From contig CAXAMN010003558.1 of NCBI GenBank assembly GCA_963970005.1, positions 25,001-89,000 of the forward strand: a stretch of DNA of 64,000 bases, in the 5' to 3' direction. A program made the translations under genes and the position numbers. The stretch comes from Durusdinium trenchii (lineage: Eukaryota > Sar > Dinophyceae > Suessiales > Symbiodiniaceae). Positions 11,342 to 23,339 of the stretch are shown one piece after another. Each line of letters opens with the position of its first letter. Within the stretch, counting starts at the first letter, position 1. The notes beneath the pieces were generated by a model. That model ran no database searches. It had not been told where the DNA came from and saw only the letters and a list, made by a program, of their open reading frames with translations.

Positions 11342-12363
11342 GAACCGCAAAAACCAAGAGAGATGGATTCGTCAGATGTGCTGAAAAAAGCTCAAATCTG
11401 GACAGTTTTTTCATCACGGTCTTGGCTGCTAAGCCTTCTGGATCGTTTTGGTGTGAGATGAATATACGACCAAGGATTCAGCAGCTCCAGATGAACGAGT
11501 GAAGATAAGCTTGAACACCTGCACTAAGAACTGAGTGAGCACTTTTGCTGTTCAATCTGGACCCTCAAAAACACCATCCTACCCTTCTTCGGCGCCAACG
11601 GTTTTGGATTGCTCCGGAGAACGTGGTCGCGGGCTGAGAGTGGGGCTGGGGGACTATATGGCCCTCTGCCAGGCAAACTTTGCATGGGACGACAGGCTTT
11701 GTGGGCTGTCGGCTGTCGCCACCTAGGGAAGTCAAGCCTAAGGGATCTCAAATCATCCTGTCTTGTATAGATGATACAACTTCATACAACTTCCAAGTAT
11801 TACCAGTCCAGGCTAGAAGCCAGAGTCAGGGCGTCGGGAGTTGTCTTGGCAGCTTCCTTAAGGTCACCATGCCGTCTCCAATGGAAGAGAAGATGAAAGC
11901 CATGCGTTTGCCTTAGTGCCTTAATGTGAAGCCATGCAGAACTGAGAATCTTGAAGTTACCATTCTTGCAGAGAAGACATGCTTGGGTGCCAGTTCGATG
12001 GATTTGTTGCATGAGAGCTAACATGGCTCAATCTGCTTCCCAGGATTCCTCCCGTATTTCTTTTTGCTTGGTAAGCACGATACAGGATATTTTGAGACCT
12101 AAGTTCGTCACATGCTACGGACAAAGGGGCCAGCACCTTGGACGAGTGACAAACTGAGGTTGGCCCTGAATGCCAGAGGAGGCAAGCAGGCGCCGAACAC
12201 TTGACGCCGATGGACGAGACCCAGCATGGAGGTGAAGTGGAATGCAAGTCAGTCTTTTCTCAAAACATCAATCACTCGTGGCCGAGGTCAGAAGCGCTCA
12301 AGCGAGGCTACTGTAGAAGACTGAAGATGTGGCCTCAAACATGGTGGACCTTTTGGTTCCTTT

Positions 12364-12849
12364 GTGTGGAATATTTTTGAATTCGATGTCTGTTCTTCAC
12401 CACCAAAACCGCAGGTTTGGTCCCCCATCTCTCCCCCAGCAGCGAAACTCCTCCTCCAGGATGCCAAGGTCGAGGACGCCGGCTTTATGACAAGCGAGTC
12501 TGGGCCAGAGGGTGTAACCCAATCACTATGGTGCTCTCAGCAGCTAGTTTGTTGGGTTTGTCTCAGTCTATCACCCGTGTTCGATGAAGAAAAGATGTCC
12601 AGTGGCGTGGCATATTCCGGCCCATTGGCGTGGCAGCAAAGTGTGTGCACCAAAGCTATGTTGATCGATGGAGCGGTGGATGCCATCGGCCCCAAAGGAT
12701 CTAATCTTAGGAGGTACTTCTATCACGTGTTGGTGGACGCTGCTTTGCAAGAAAATGTCACACAAACAGTGTGGCACTGCCACGCTTCAAATTCAGACCG
12801 TGCGAACTGCCACAAAACTCAAAAAAATCAACACACATTCACCCCTTGA
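12364..12849 (+). CDS. Coding-like ORF ending at a 77-bp tandem repeat
   Basis: A 161-codon frame. Two stretches look truly coding: VWSPISPPAAKLLLQDAKVE then DAGFMTSESGPEG (after CCGCAG, 12417-12511, followed by GTGTAA), and DGAVDAIGPKGSNLRRYF then YHVLVDAALQ (about 12665-12751). The last 18 codons fall in the 77-bp tandem repeat, so the true end or 5' splice site is probably near 12751. No family was recognised. Confidence 0.35.
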   Translation: MWNIFEFDVCSSPPKPQVWSPISPPAAKLLLQDAKVEDAGFMTSESGPEGVTQSLWCSQQLVCWVCLSLSPVFDEEKMSSGVAYSGPLAWQQSVCTKAMLIDGAVDAIGPKGSNLRRYFYHVLVDAALQENVTQTVWHCHASNSDRANCHKTQKNQHTFTP

Positions 12850-13026
12850 CCTGCCACAAATCTTCAAATTTGGACCGTGCGAACTGCCACAAAACTCAAA
12901 AGAATCAGCACACCGTCACCCCTTGGTCTGCCACAAATCTTCAAATTTGGACCGTGCGAACTGCCACAAAACTCGAAAAAAACAACACACATTCACCCTT
13001 TCACCTGCCACAAACCTCAATTCTGG
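12796..13026. repeat. 77-bp tandem repeat, three copies
   Basis: GACCGTGCGAACTGCCACAA recurs at 12796, 12873 and 12950, exactly 77 bp apart. Each unit also has a second, weaker CTGCCACAAA, so it may have grown from a shorter repeat. The copies differ by a few substitutions. Confidence 0.9.
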
Positions 13027-13658
13027 TGACATTTTTTGCTAAAGCAAGACGTGGCACACGAACTTCCTAAATCTAATCTGTGGAGATGGCTAGTCTGACT
13101 AGGTGCGAACCCGGACTTTCACCATCCCATCCAATCTGTGGACTCCTGGCTTTGCATCCAACCGCACATGTTTCATTGGACAAGGGTTCACCAACTTTGG
13201 AGATGGAGGGCCTTTCATTTCCTCCTTCCAGGCTCAGACCTGAATTCTTCCTTGCAGGAAAGATCACTGGTGCTTTCGGAAGGAAATCCTCAAGCAGGGT
13301 CAAGAGGCTCAAATCGGGCTGGCTAAAACATAAGAAGCCGTCCGGTGTGTCGGTGACCGCCGTCCGGAAGCCTCCCTTACCGTACGATCCAGGCGGGACA
13401 GATCTCAGCCTTCCATACGCACTCCTTGGCCTTTCAATCTCTTGAACATCCTCAATCATGTCCGTTCGTGAATTGAAAGGCAAGGAGAGCGCCATACTTG
13501 TTTCATTAAATCACAAGTGAAACATGACTGGTACGTCGAACTGGTTGATATGGGAGACCCCCAGGTAGCGACCCCCTGGAAGGTTCGGAGAGCAGTCCGC
13601 CCATTGCTCCAATTATACCATATACATCCATACACACCCATATAGTGGCCTATATAGA

Positions 13659-13904
13659 CCCCCAAGTAGATAGAAAAGTAGAATCCCCACTAAAAAGGTA
13701 TTGGAAAACGTGCCACTATCTGTTTGAGAACAACTATACAATATTTATATACATTGTTTTCAGTGAGTGTGAGCGAAGAACTTGCAAGGAAAATCCGATT
13801 TGCCGAAGTGACGGACCTCATTATGCCGGTTCAGAACAAGACACACGACGAGCGAAAGAAACACATGCGAGGACTTAGGGGGGTTCCCCAAGTAGATAGA
13901 AATG
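13659..13904. mobile_element. Segment bounded by two direct copies of the TAGATAGAAA arm
   Basis: CCCCAAGTAGATAGAAA occurs at 13660 and again at 13886, in the same orientation. The first copy continues AGTAGAATCCCCACTA, matching the reverse complement of 6072-6103. Between them is a short frame (SVSEELARKIRFAEV) of unknown meaning. It may be the end of a larger element, or two nested ends. Confidence 0.45.
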
Positions 13905-14355
13905 GTATTAACAGATAAGTTAGATCTGATTAGGGGTCTCACATGGTTTGATGCCCCAAAACAACCAGTTTTCCACCTTGTGCAGGTCAAGAGACTTGGG
14001 ACATGGTGGGGCAGACGGAGCTGGTGCCGCAGCAACAAGTTGGGAGAAGATCGCGGAACGCAGGCCGGACTCGAAGGGATGGCGTGAGAGGCACTCTCTA
14101 AGGAATGTCAAGCTCCAAGGGCTTAGTGGGGGACGTTCTGCTCCCAGCCATATACCCTTTTAGTTTCAATTTTCCAAACCATGGCCCAGGCGCCTGAGTT
14201 GATTTTGGAGCCTTGGATGGGTTGACAGGTGATGAATCCACAGAAGCTCTTGTGCGTGCCAGCGCTGAAGTGATGCAACGGATGCGTTTTCGCATTCATT
14301 GAGGCTTTTTGTGGCCAGCATGGTGTGCATGGGGTCAGTCTCTCTAGCTGGGGTG

Positions 14356-15045
14356 TTAGGGGTTGGTGGGTTTGATGGTGCCAGAGACAAGTGACCAGTG
14401 AGACAAAACCTTGAGGGGTCCCAGAAACAAGCCTCTCTTCAGAGGAAGCAGTCCTTTGGTGCTTGCTCTTGCCCTAATTATCAACGGTCCATGCATGATC
14501 TTCCACAATATTGTCCCGACCAGATCTGCCAGATCCAGAGCATCTCGCAAATCCCCACGGGAATTCCCCAAGCAAAGAGAAGATCCGTTCCTCCAGCCCT
14601 TGTTACATTGGGAACTCAAGGAGTTGAGGGTACTGGAAACGGTGCGGTGTTTCTGTTTTGTCGTTCTGGCGGAGAAAGGGACGAGCTCACCTGGCAGACA
14701 AAGCCATGACAAAGCAAGGTTTTGCTTCATGTTTTTGGACAGTTGTCCAGCAACAGGCTCACTGCTTGGCCATCCACGGAGACGAGTCGGCCTAAAAAGC
14801 GGGCCGCCCACTTTTGGGGAAAGCTTCTGAGATGAACTTGCAGCTTGAAACAGACTGGGTGTTCTGTGTAGTGCTTTTCTTGCAGAAAACACCACCCGAA
14901 CCGAAACATGATGAGACTCACAGGTCCCAATTCGACTGGCGAGCCGGGTCAAAGAAGCCGCAAACCGCAAGGCATCCACACCATCGAAATCTACTGGCCG
15001 CAGTTCTATTTCACCCAAGTTGACATGGAGGACCCGGACCTCCAA
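14356..15045 (-). CDS. Unassigned minus-strand ORF, 229 codons
   Basis: Begins MEVRVLHVNLGEIELRPVDF then DGVDALRFAASLTRL, which reads like protein; the rest is rich in Ser, Leu and Arg with no recognised motif. A plus-strand frame of similar length overlaps it. Low support. Confidence 0.2.
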   Translation of the reverse strand: MEVRVLHVNLGEIELRPVDFDGVDALRFAASLTRLASRIGTCESHHVSVRVVFSARKALHRTPSLFQAASSSQKLSPKVGGPLFRPTRLRGWPSSEPVAGQLSKNMKQNLALSWLCLPGELVPFSARTTKQKHRTVSSTLNSLSSQCNKGWRNGSSLCLGNSRGDLRDALDLADLVGTILWKIMHGPLIIRARASTKGLLPLKRGLFLGPLKVLSHWSLVSGTIKPTNP

Positions 15046-16284
15046 CAGATAGACACGAGTATAGACACGCTATAAAAAGACGTGGACCTTGGTCAAAACA
15101 TCAGGGAGGCCAGACAGCTTGCACTAGCAGAACAGTTGTGGGTGGCGAAACTCATTTGTTCACGGTTGTACTGACTGTTGATCTTCAGAATCCTGCCGCC
15201 AACTCAACACTCGACTTGACCTGCATCTCCGAGCTCAAGGTGAAAAAGGGGGGATGCTCTCGTGGCTCTCGTGCACTTGTGTGGCCTAGTAGCACCATAT
15301 AAACCCTGCAAAACAACAGATCGGCACTTGGCAGGAGGCTGTTACAGCTGGACTGAGTAGAACAACAGGGTGTAGTTTTCTGTGCAAAAAAGGACATGTG
15401 GTAGGCTGGTAAACCTGAGGAACCTATGCTACAAGCCCAAATCACCAAGAGCGGAGTGAGATGAGCAGAGGGTTGGTCAACCCTTTCGCGCACGTGTAGG
15501 AGTTTGATGCCAAACCAGACAGGCGGGGGTTCCTGCAGTGAGGCTCATCAAGGACCAGTCTTTGACTTCGGCGGTAGCTGAAACCACACAGCAGGACCAA
15601 ACCAGACTTTTGGGGACCGTTCTCTTGGTGGCTGGTATAGAATTGTTTTCTCCATCACCCAGGTGTCCTTCTGATTCAACTTTTCAACTGTGTCGCTTTG
15701 GCCACCGCTGTGTGCTCACAGAAAACGATGATCATTCACCGGACATGCCTCCTTTGTCGGTGCATCGCAGAAACATGGCACGTCTGTTCGACCCAAGTCA
15801 GATGTTGCTGTTGCACCCTCGGACGCAAACTAGGCAGGGAACAGAGAAAAACAAGGACTCTCCTTGGAAGACTGGAAGATGTCCTAATCCTTGGAAACCG
15901 TGCCGTGTTCTGCTCCGTCTGACGTCGGGGAGAATCTGGTGACAGCCACGCAGCGAACCGGGGTCCCGGCCGTTGAAACACCGCATCTTGCCACGCAGCG
16001 AACTGGTGTGCCGTTGTCGATGCACGGTGAGCTGCGGAAATTGGAGGTATGGCCCGACAGTCATCGGGAAATACACCAAAGGCGCTCAGGGGCCCGTCCT
16101 GTGGAGCCGGATCGATGAGAGGAGGGGTTTGGAGGGGAGAAAGCCCATTGGTCGCTCAAACGACATCTTTCGTGTGTAGGTCATGTCCACTCAAGTCTCT
16201 TCGTGTCGTGTCCCACCTCAGGAGATCACCAGTGCTATTTGACACACACACACACAAGAGATGTGCAGCTTTTTCTAGCACAAG

Positions 16285-16650
16285 ATGAAGAGCGACACCG
16301 GCACTGGCCGGGTGAAACAGCACCAGCCAGGCATCGGCCAAGTGGAAGCGCGCTTCCCCACCGATGATGAGGATCCCATCTCCTTCTCCATGACTGTCGT
16401 CCACCGACTACTGGAGAGGATGGAACAAAAAGGCGCCGGGCGGAGCTGGAGCAGTTGGGTGGGAGAACTGAGAGTGCAGTGGATGATGAGCATCTTTGAA
16501 ATTTCAGGTGTTGCGTGGTTTAAGATGAATGTGACAGATTCTCTTTTTAAAGGAGCTGTCATTAAGCGCGCGCCGTGTACCAGGCATCAACGAGACGGGG
16601 AACTACATGCCCAATGGGCAGCCTTTGAGTGTCTGGACACGTGGCAATGA
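16285..16650 (+). CDS. Coding-like ORF, 121 codons
   Basis: Starts with ATG and reads KSDTGTGRVKQHQPGIGQVE, then RFPTDDEDPISFSMTVVHRL and ERMEQKG. Charge pattern and codon mix are protein-like over the first 70 codons. No family was recognised; the tail after a possible 5' splice site may not be coding. Confidence 0.3.
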   Translation: MKSDTGTGRVKQHQPGIGQVEARFPTDDEDPISFSMTVVHRLLERMEQKGAGRSWSSWVGELRVQWMMSIFEISGVAWFKMNVTDSLFKGAVIKRAPCTRHQRDGELHAQWAAFECLDTWQ

Positions 16651-16822
16651 CATCATGATGTGGCTTGTAGCGTATTTTGGGCCATGGAGAACCCACCAAG
16701 CTGTCAACTTCAGTGCTCTTAGTGCAGGGGTTCGGCATTTGGCTGCTAAATCGATGCTACAACAAGTTGATTGAACCAATTGGTTTGCTTAAGGGAGGGT
16801 GACTGATAAGTGTTCTTGTTGA

Positions 16823-16858
16823 GTTGTTGTTGTTGTTGTTGTTGTTGTTGGTTGTTGT
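16823..16858. repeat. GTT trinucleotide repeat
   Basis: About eleven GTT units. Confidence 0.9.
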
Positions 16859-17058
16859 TTTATAATGTTTTATATATAGTAGGTGCTGCAGCGGCCCCAT
16901 TCCTGGATTCCTGGGCCATGTTTTAAGATATCATAAATCAAGCTGAAGTGCTCTCTGAGGCACTGAGGAATTCTAGAAGAATATAATTATACATCGGTGG
17001 ATTGCTTCCCCATGCTTCCCCAGTCACCGTAGAATGGTACAACATGGTACACCTGGAT

Positions 17059-17073
17059 GTATATATATATATA
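17059..17073. repeat. TA microsatellite
   Basis: Short (TA)n run; a similar run lies at 17388-17404. Confidence 0.85.
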
Positions 17074-20000
17074 GAATTAATATGTAACATTTCTCTGGAG
17101 CATGTGTGGGAGTTCAACCAGAAGCATAGGCCTGTGCCAATCTCAGGAACGCTATTGGCCGCATAGACATCGGCACCGAATCTATTCAGGCCAGATGCGT
17201 GCGAGTTGCCTTGCATTTGATGCCCACTGGACCACGGGTCGTCTGAGAAGAACGTATTGTTTGGAGTTTATTTTCTTGAAACAGGGCAAACTGATGGAGG
17301 TTGCAGCATCTCTATATATCGGCCAGATCATAGCTTGAATCAGATGAGATTCATTTGGTTGACGAGAAATATACATATAAATTGTTGTATATATATATAT
17401 ATATGTTGCAACCCGGTAGACTTGGCTGAGTCCTCGATGGGCGAACGAAGTGAGTACTAGGGGGCAGGACAACCCGGTAGGGTGAACCCAGAGCTTGGTC
17501 GGGGAGAGCGAAAAAAAGAGGTGGTCCAAAAGGTAGTGAAATGTATGTTTTAAAGGTCTGAGTCATGCGAGTGATGCAAATCACACTGAGTAGTCCATCA
17601 TCAGCATCCACAAAGTCTATTAAAGTAGTTTACTGGACGAGCTAACCATGTGTGTGAGTCCAGGTAGAGGAGGAGACTGGAGACCAAATGTAGGCAGGGA
17701 CCTCGAAGCTTCAAACTCCCAAAGGGACAGCGTTCCGGAAACTTTGCACGGAAGTTCCGGACAGCTTCACGCTTACAACTAGATATTAATACGGGGTGCC
17801 CTTAGTACCCACCAAAACAATTCGAAATGCAACCAAGAAGGGCACCCACCGAAGCCCATGCAAAGACACCCCACGCCTCGACGTCTGTGAAGGACCCATG
17901 GCCGCTCAGCACATCGGGTAAAAGGGTCTATATCCATGTTTGATCACTGCTAGCAGAAACTCAACCGGATGACTTGAGCTTCAAGTTGAAAAAACTTGGG
18001 AGCCATGCTCGAAGGACGCAAACAATAGAGTGACACAGGACGGACAACACACTACCTCTCACGACAGGAATGTGTCAGGATGACCCGTGCAAAAACTTGT
18101 TGACCTAGCAGTATGTGTATTGAATATACTTGAACTGCAGGTAGCCCCCGATCCACAGGTGAGAGGGGCTAGTTATTTTTTGACAAAAAGAGCACTGGAT
18201 TTGTTGTCCCGCACCCATGCTGCTTCTTTTTCACCGGATGTTCAATCAAAAGCAGGAAAGGGCAATGCGTGGAGGGTTGGCCTAGTGAGCCTCCGCGTAC
18301 ACTGCCCGACTCGAGTTTGCGCTGAGCTTTCGGTAGACAAGCGCAGGCAGTTGGGCATCCTTACCGCAATTGTGAAGCTTGTAGTCATGTTGCTTGTCCA
18401 GTGCCCAGCAGCATAGCCGATCGCCCTTGTAGTGCACAGTCATCGCATCAAGGATCAAGGCCCTCGACGATAATGACCCGCCGTGCTGACGCTGGCATCA
18501 TGCGTGAGAAAAGAAATTTTGTTCAGTGTCGATCTCCAGAGACAACCTCTCAGTGTCCCACAGCGAAAAGGTATTGAACAGTGCGCGTCTCAACATGTGG
18601 AGCCTGTGCTTGGCATCTCTAACATGGATGCCTTTATTGGCTGCGTCTCAGATTGACACGGTGTGTAGGAAGCCAATAGGTGTGGTCCACAGGGCATGGT
18701 CTGATTGCGCAGCACTAGGGTATTGTGCTTCTGCGAGGAATCCGTTTGGTTTGGAAGAATTGACACAAACTGTTGGAGTACTACCCAGTGACACTGATAC
18801 TCCACTGTTTATCAAGCCAACCTCAGAGGTGGAGCGCCGCATTTAAGCAGGAAAGTGGTCGTAAGATGTTGTGAGGGAAGACTGTCAAGCATGGACAGAA
18901 GACGCAGTCCTGCTGCGCGCTACGCTAACCACAAAAATCACAGCCCGTGCTTTGTGAGGCTAAGGCCTACACGTTCAAATTGCTGCTCATGCAAAGTGAA
19001 CCAGAACTCCCACACGTTTACCGTTAAGGGCGCCTTCTTTTCTACTTGAAAAGGGCCCTAAACCAATTGAAGAACGGCGCCCCCTCGAACAGGGATATCC
19101 AAAGTTTTGAACGTTTGTACAAGCGCCTGGAACCCAAATCTATCCTATAACCAACAACAGTAACTAAATGTTACTGAAGGCCTTCAAACTTGTACAGCCC
19201 TGGTGTATACTGGCTCGATCATCTCAAGCGTCAATGTGAAACTTGGCATATTTGCTTCTTGGTCCGTGCCGACATCACCTCTAACTTTCTCAATCCGTAC
19301 AGAGGCTGGCTTTCGTCCCCTCCCTTCTCAGGTAGATCTCTTGGCCCAAGGCTCAAGATCCAGCTGCTCAGGCCCGCCGCCCGTGAAGCCGGCCTGGTGC
19401 GCAACGCGGCGAGACCGCACGGCAAAGGCTTTGCCTTAAACGAGGGTGCCACATTCCCTTTGTGCTCCTCGATTGCCGTGAAGGCGGACCGCAGAAGATC
19501 AAGGGCATCTCCTTCTACTGAACTTCACACGGTCTACCTCTTTGCCTTTGCCCATCTTGGGGTGATGAAAGAAAGATCTCCTTCGATCCTATGAGCGTTG
19601 CGTCGTGCGTCAACAGGACAGCAGCTTCTGGCTGATATCACACGCCTCCTCACATCAGGTTCAACACTTTGTCAACTCTTATATCTTGGCACAGGTCCTC
19701 ACCGCATTTCTGTGCTATGCCAACATCATCCTATGCAACTTGTAGTGTGGGACAATTTCAATCAGGCGCCAGGCTGCCAGGCAACTGATAGCTGCGCAGA
19801 GCCACAAGAATCAAACCGCCTCCACAAGGGTGCTGTGCGCCCTGCAATGTCCTCGAAGGCACAGGCCAGCGGACTTCCCCCAAGGGCGAGTCGATTCTCT
19901 TATGTTTGACATGAACCCGGCTCATCCGCCGGGGGACACTGTCATTGTGCCTCTATCATGGCTTTGAAGCTTTGAGGATGACAAGAAGCGCATCAAGTCT

Positions 20001-20239
20001 TTTGGTCAGCTCAGTGTGGAGCAGTTTTCAAGCTGCGAAACACACCACAGCTACTTGGTGGACTATGACTTCGACATTGATGGCCCCACGTGCATTGGCC
20101 ATGGTGGCATCCCAGATTGCACCCTCGCTGTCGAAAACATATGGTTGACGAGGATGCTGTGAGATTCTGAGCTTTGGGCTGTAGACCTTCCTGACAGACG
20201 AGAATCATTGGAAGAGGAACAGAAACACAATTCTTCGTC

Positions 20240-20518
20240 TTGGAGAAGGCTTATCTTCGATACAAAGGCTATATTCTCAGCCGCGCCGGGGAGCACAGCT
20301 TCAAGGCCTTCATCCCGAGCCCATGCATGGTGGGTCCTCTGGATGCCGCCGTCTGGCAGGTTCATGCCACCCACCAAATTCATCGACGGGGTGATGCAGT
20401 GACCTGCCAGCAACGCGGAGCCCACTCCAAGATAGTGGCCGGCAGACTCTGGATGATCTCCAAGTTCCGCTCCCGATGCCCAACGGGGGACAGCAGACTC
20501 TTCGATTCCGACGCGTGA
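20240..20518 (+). CDS. Coding-like exon (AYLRYKGYILSRAGEHSF)
   Basis: Reads EKAYLRYKGYILSRAGEHSF, KAFIPSPCMVGPLDAAVWQV and HATHQI. The first 45 codons look well ordered, with aromatic and charged residues spread evenly. It lies about 120 bp before another coding-like patch on the same strand and may belong to the same unrecognised gene. Confidence 0.35.
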   Translation: MEKAYLRYKGYILSRAGEHSFKAFIPSPCMVGPLDAAVWQVHATHQIHRRGDAVTCQQRGAHSKIVAGRLWMISKFRSRCPTGDSRLFDSDA

Positions 20519-20602
20519 GAGAAAACCCGAATTGTCAAATACAGTATATATAAGGTACATATAAAAATCTAATCCAGTTTTCAGCTCCCTTCAGGGAGAG
20601 CG

Positions 20603-20770
20603 GTGTTCTCGATTCATGAGCCCGAGCCCACTCGAACGTTCGAGGACCGGTCCAAATCGATGAAGTCCTATGTGATGGACATCTTTGAGCGCTATGCCAA
20701 CGAGTCCAACATCGAGGCGAGGAGTCACGTCCGAAAGCTGACCTGGTTTCACTCCTCTGGACACGCAGAC
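20603..20770 (+). CDS. Coding-like exon (SKSMKSYVMDIFERYANESN)
   Basis: The frame reads HEPEPTRTFEDRSKSMKSYV, MDIFERYANESNIEARSHVR and KLTWFHSSGH. It looks helical and is strongly protein-like. It follows TTCAG at 20590-20594. No family was assigned. With 20240-20518 it may form part of one gene. Confidence 0.4.
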
Positions 20771-20991
20771 AGCGGACACGCGTGCGCGGTTCGGACCCAC
20801 AGGGTCGTCCTGGGTGTGGCTGGCTGAAGAGTCGCAGCTTCCTCTGAGCTCTTCCCTGGGCGGAAGATCATCTTTTGAAAGTAGCAAGGATTTAATCAGC
20901 GGGCTCCTTCAAGTTTATATAACTACCCAAGACCCAAGACATAAGTTTTCTTCTATGCTGCTCTGGAGGTAGTTGGGCCAGTTCCTCCCAA

Positions 20992-20994
20992 ATC

Positions 20995-21026
<32 letters not shown>

Positions 21027-21050
21027 CATCATCGTCACCATCACATCATC
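20992..21050. repeat. ATC (CAT) trinucleotide repeat
   Basis: About nineteen units with a few CAC/GTC variants; one frame would read poly-His, which is not considered a gene. Confidence 0.95.
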
Positions 21051-21983
21051 CTTTCATATTCCTGCTCTTGCACCATTTGTCCGCCAGGGTGTGGATCAAT
21101 ACAACGCATGCTATGGCGGTCAAGCCTGTGGGCTTTGTACTTTGAGTTGGGTTGAGTCAGATCGTCGGAGGCTCAGAAGCTTGAACCGTGGCCAAACGAA
21201 GGAGACGAAGGACGCAACAGACCTGCTCAAGGGCAGCGCAATTGAAGGGACCACGCGAGTGTGTCCAAGCATCACTGCTAGGGGCCTAATGCTGCCAGGC
21301 AACAGGGGCTTTCCGCACAATTATTCCGAGAAAGGGTTGATGAGTTCACATTTGTTTGACCAATTTGCTGCCACTTATGTATTGGCTTCACACACACACA
21401 AGCACCTGATCTTGCATTGACGGTGCAGCCACAATTTACTGCATTATATTTTAACATTTTTCAACCATTTTGGGCACATTTTAAGCTGGTGTATGCCCGT
21501 ATGAATCTCAAACATCTCCCACAACAAGAGACAACGAAAAGTCTTATTGTTGTGGTAGATTGATGTAAATGGTGAATGAGCAAGTCTTATTATCCAATGC
21601 AACGGTAGGGATTGAGACCGTGAAAGAGAATACAACAACCGCGCTTTAATATACCAAGATTGTAAATACCTTTTGATTGAATGAATTGCGAGAAGGTAAG
21701 GACATTGCTTTTGAACCGTTTTCCAGTTTTCCCGCTCAAATCCGCTCTCCCTCTTTCCCAGCCAACGTCCGTCCTCGGGAAAGAAATTGTTCTTCCTTCG
21801 GACAGCCAAGAGTTTCAACTATGTCTCAACTGTAGCAGCCGACCTTGGAACCAACAAAAACTAACAATTTTCACCTCCCAAAACTCTCTCAAAAGCTCTC
21901 TCCAAACACCCCAGAAGTAACAACTTTGGTGCCCCCTTCAGAACAAGAACCACCCCCCAAGTTCTCTCTTTCTTCCGAGGCTG

Positions 21984-22130
21984 GGACGGCCGCTACGGCA
22001 TTGCGGTGGCCACGGATATCTCCGAGGCTCATCCAGGCTTCATGGCCTTCGTTGGAGCGGTTTCTTGGCAGAGAGAACTGCTGTGGATGGGAGATGGAGA
22101 GTCACGGGATGGGCCATCGTGGGTCTCCCC
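21984..22130 (+). CDS. Coding-like exon (RYGIAVATDISEAHPGFMAF)
   Basis: The frame reads GWDGRYGIAVATDISEAHPG, FMAFVGAVSWQRELLWMGDG and ESRDGPSW. The balanced composition suggests an exon, with TTCCGAG as a possible 3' splice site. A competing frame is open over the same bases but is poor in acidic residues. Family unknown. Confidence 0.3.
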
Positions 22131-22708
22131 GATTCGGAGAAAGAGTCAGGGTGAACAGAGTCGGAGCTTTAGATTTGGTTCGAACAGATGTTTTTCAGAA
22201 GATGCAACAGATTTCTTTCATTTCTCCTGTAGGTCTTGTACTGATTAGATTCTTTGATACCATTGTATAGGCTTCCAGGGGTGATGACTTCATCAATCTT
22301 CATAGCTTCGCAGTCTCACGAGAAGTCAAGTTCGCTTTTTCAAGTCGCGGACATCGTGGAGTAGTCACGCCACCCAACACTTCGACAATCTTTGACATGC
22401 GAGAGAGTTTCGGACCCATTAGACAAGTGTTTTTAGAGAGTGTCTGTCCTGTTACCTGTAGCCATCGGTAAAGAGCTATTACTATTACTCTTTTAGAGAA
22501 ATGCCATTACTAACCTGTTGCTGGTAGTGGGATATACCTATAATATAATATATATAGTATACACAGAGTGTATGGGTGATGGTATTGTGAAGAATGATCT
22601 CTTGACTTATTCTTAGTTTATAGAAGACAAAGTTCCTGGGACGCCGAGGCAACCACTGCGACGCTCTTTTTCCCGGACGCGCCCATGTCTCACCACAGTC
22701 AACGTGGG

Positions 22709-22734
22709 GCGACCCATGAAGCGACCCATGAAGC
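22709..22734. repeat. 12-bp tandem duplication
   Basis: GCGACCCATGAA occurs twice in a row, followed by a third partial GCG. Confidence 0.7.
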
Positions 22735-22775
22735 GTGGACAGCGTGGAGTGTCCAGAAAGACGACAGTTTGCCAA

Positions 22776-22815
22776 ACGACACTGGGAGTGTCAGTTGGCA
22801 AAGTCCCAGTGTCGT
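22776..22815. other. Perfect 12-bp inverted repeat, 16-nt loop
   Basis: ACGACACTGGGA at 22776-22787 pairs with TCCCAGTGTCGT at 22804-22815. AGTGTCGTCT recurs at about 22860 and GACGACAGTTTGCCAA lies just upstream, so the motif is locally repeated. Confidence 0.6.
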
Positions 22816-23339
22816 CTTCTCAGGACAAACTGACTAATTAGGGGGTTGGCAAACTCAAAAAGTGTCGTCTCTGGGTGAGCAAACTCCTCTCTTCCACTTT
22901 TCTCACTTCTGGGGGCTTTACTGATTTCAATTTGGAGACACTAGTCGCAACATGTCGCGGCTCTTTCTGTTGCTCTATCATATCCGTGGAGCTTTTGGTA
23001 TCTCACCATTCAACAAGCTGTGGTGGCCTCGGTTGATGGCTACACACCGAAAACCGTTCTAGCAAGAGCGGAGTTGAAACCTAACCGAACTTATGGTTCA
23101 TACGGGTTCGGAATTCAGTCAGCGTTTTGGGGTGACCCAACGCATGACCCCCCCAAAAAAGATGAAAGCAAGTGGGAACAACTGCGAAGCGGATGAGCGT
23201 CTTTTTCTTGGTTCAGACTTTTGATCATCGGATACGGGGCCTTTTCGATTGTCCAGCTTTGGCAAGTCGCCCCGGTCGCACCCGGAACTCGCCCGGAACG
23301 CGTCCACTCTGTTCATATTTCCGCGGTCAAGCAGTGAGC

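Larger units (their letters stand above)
13040..20230. other. Largely unassigned stretch
   Basis: Apart from the listed ORFs, repeats and arm copies, nothing recognisable. Frames at 18087-18416, 18526-18846, 19190-19594 and 19598-19909 lie end to end on the plus strand and could be a decayed element, but no motif supports it. Confidence 0.4.

Noticed and set aside
20973-21155. ORF with poly-His run
   Set aside because: It is the translation of an ATC microsatellite; no other coding sign.
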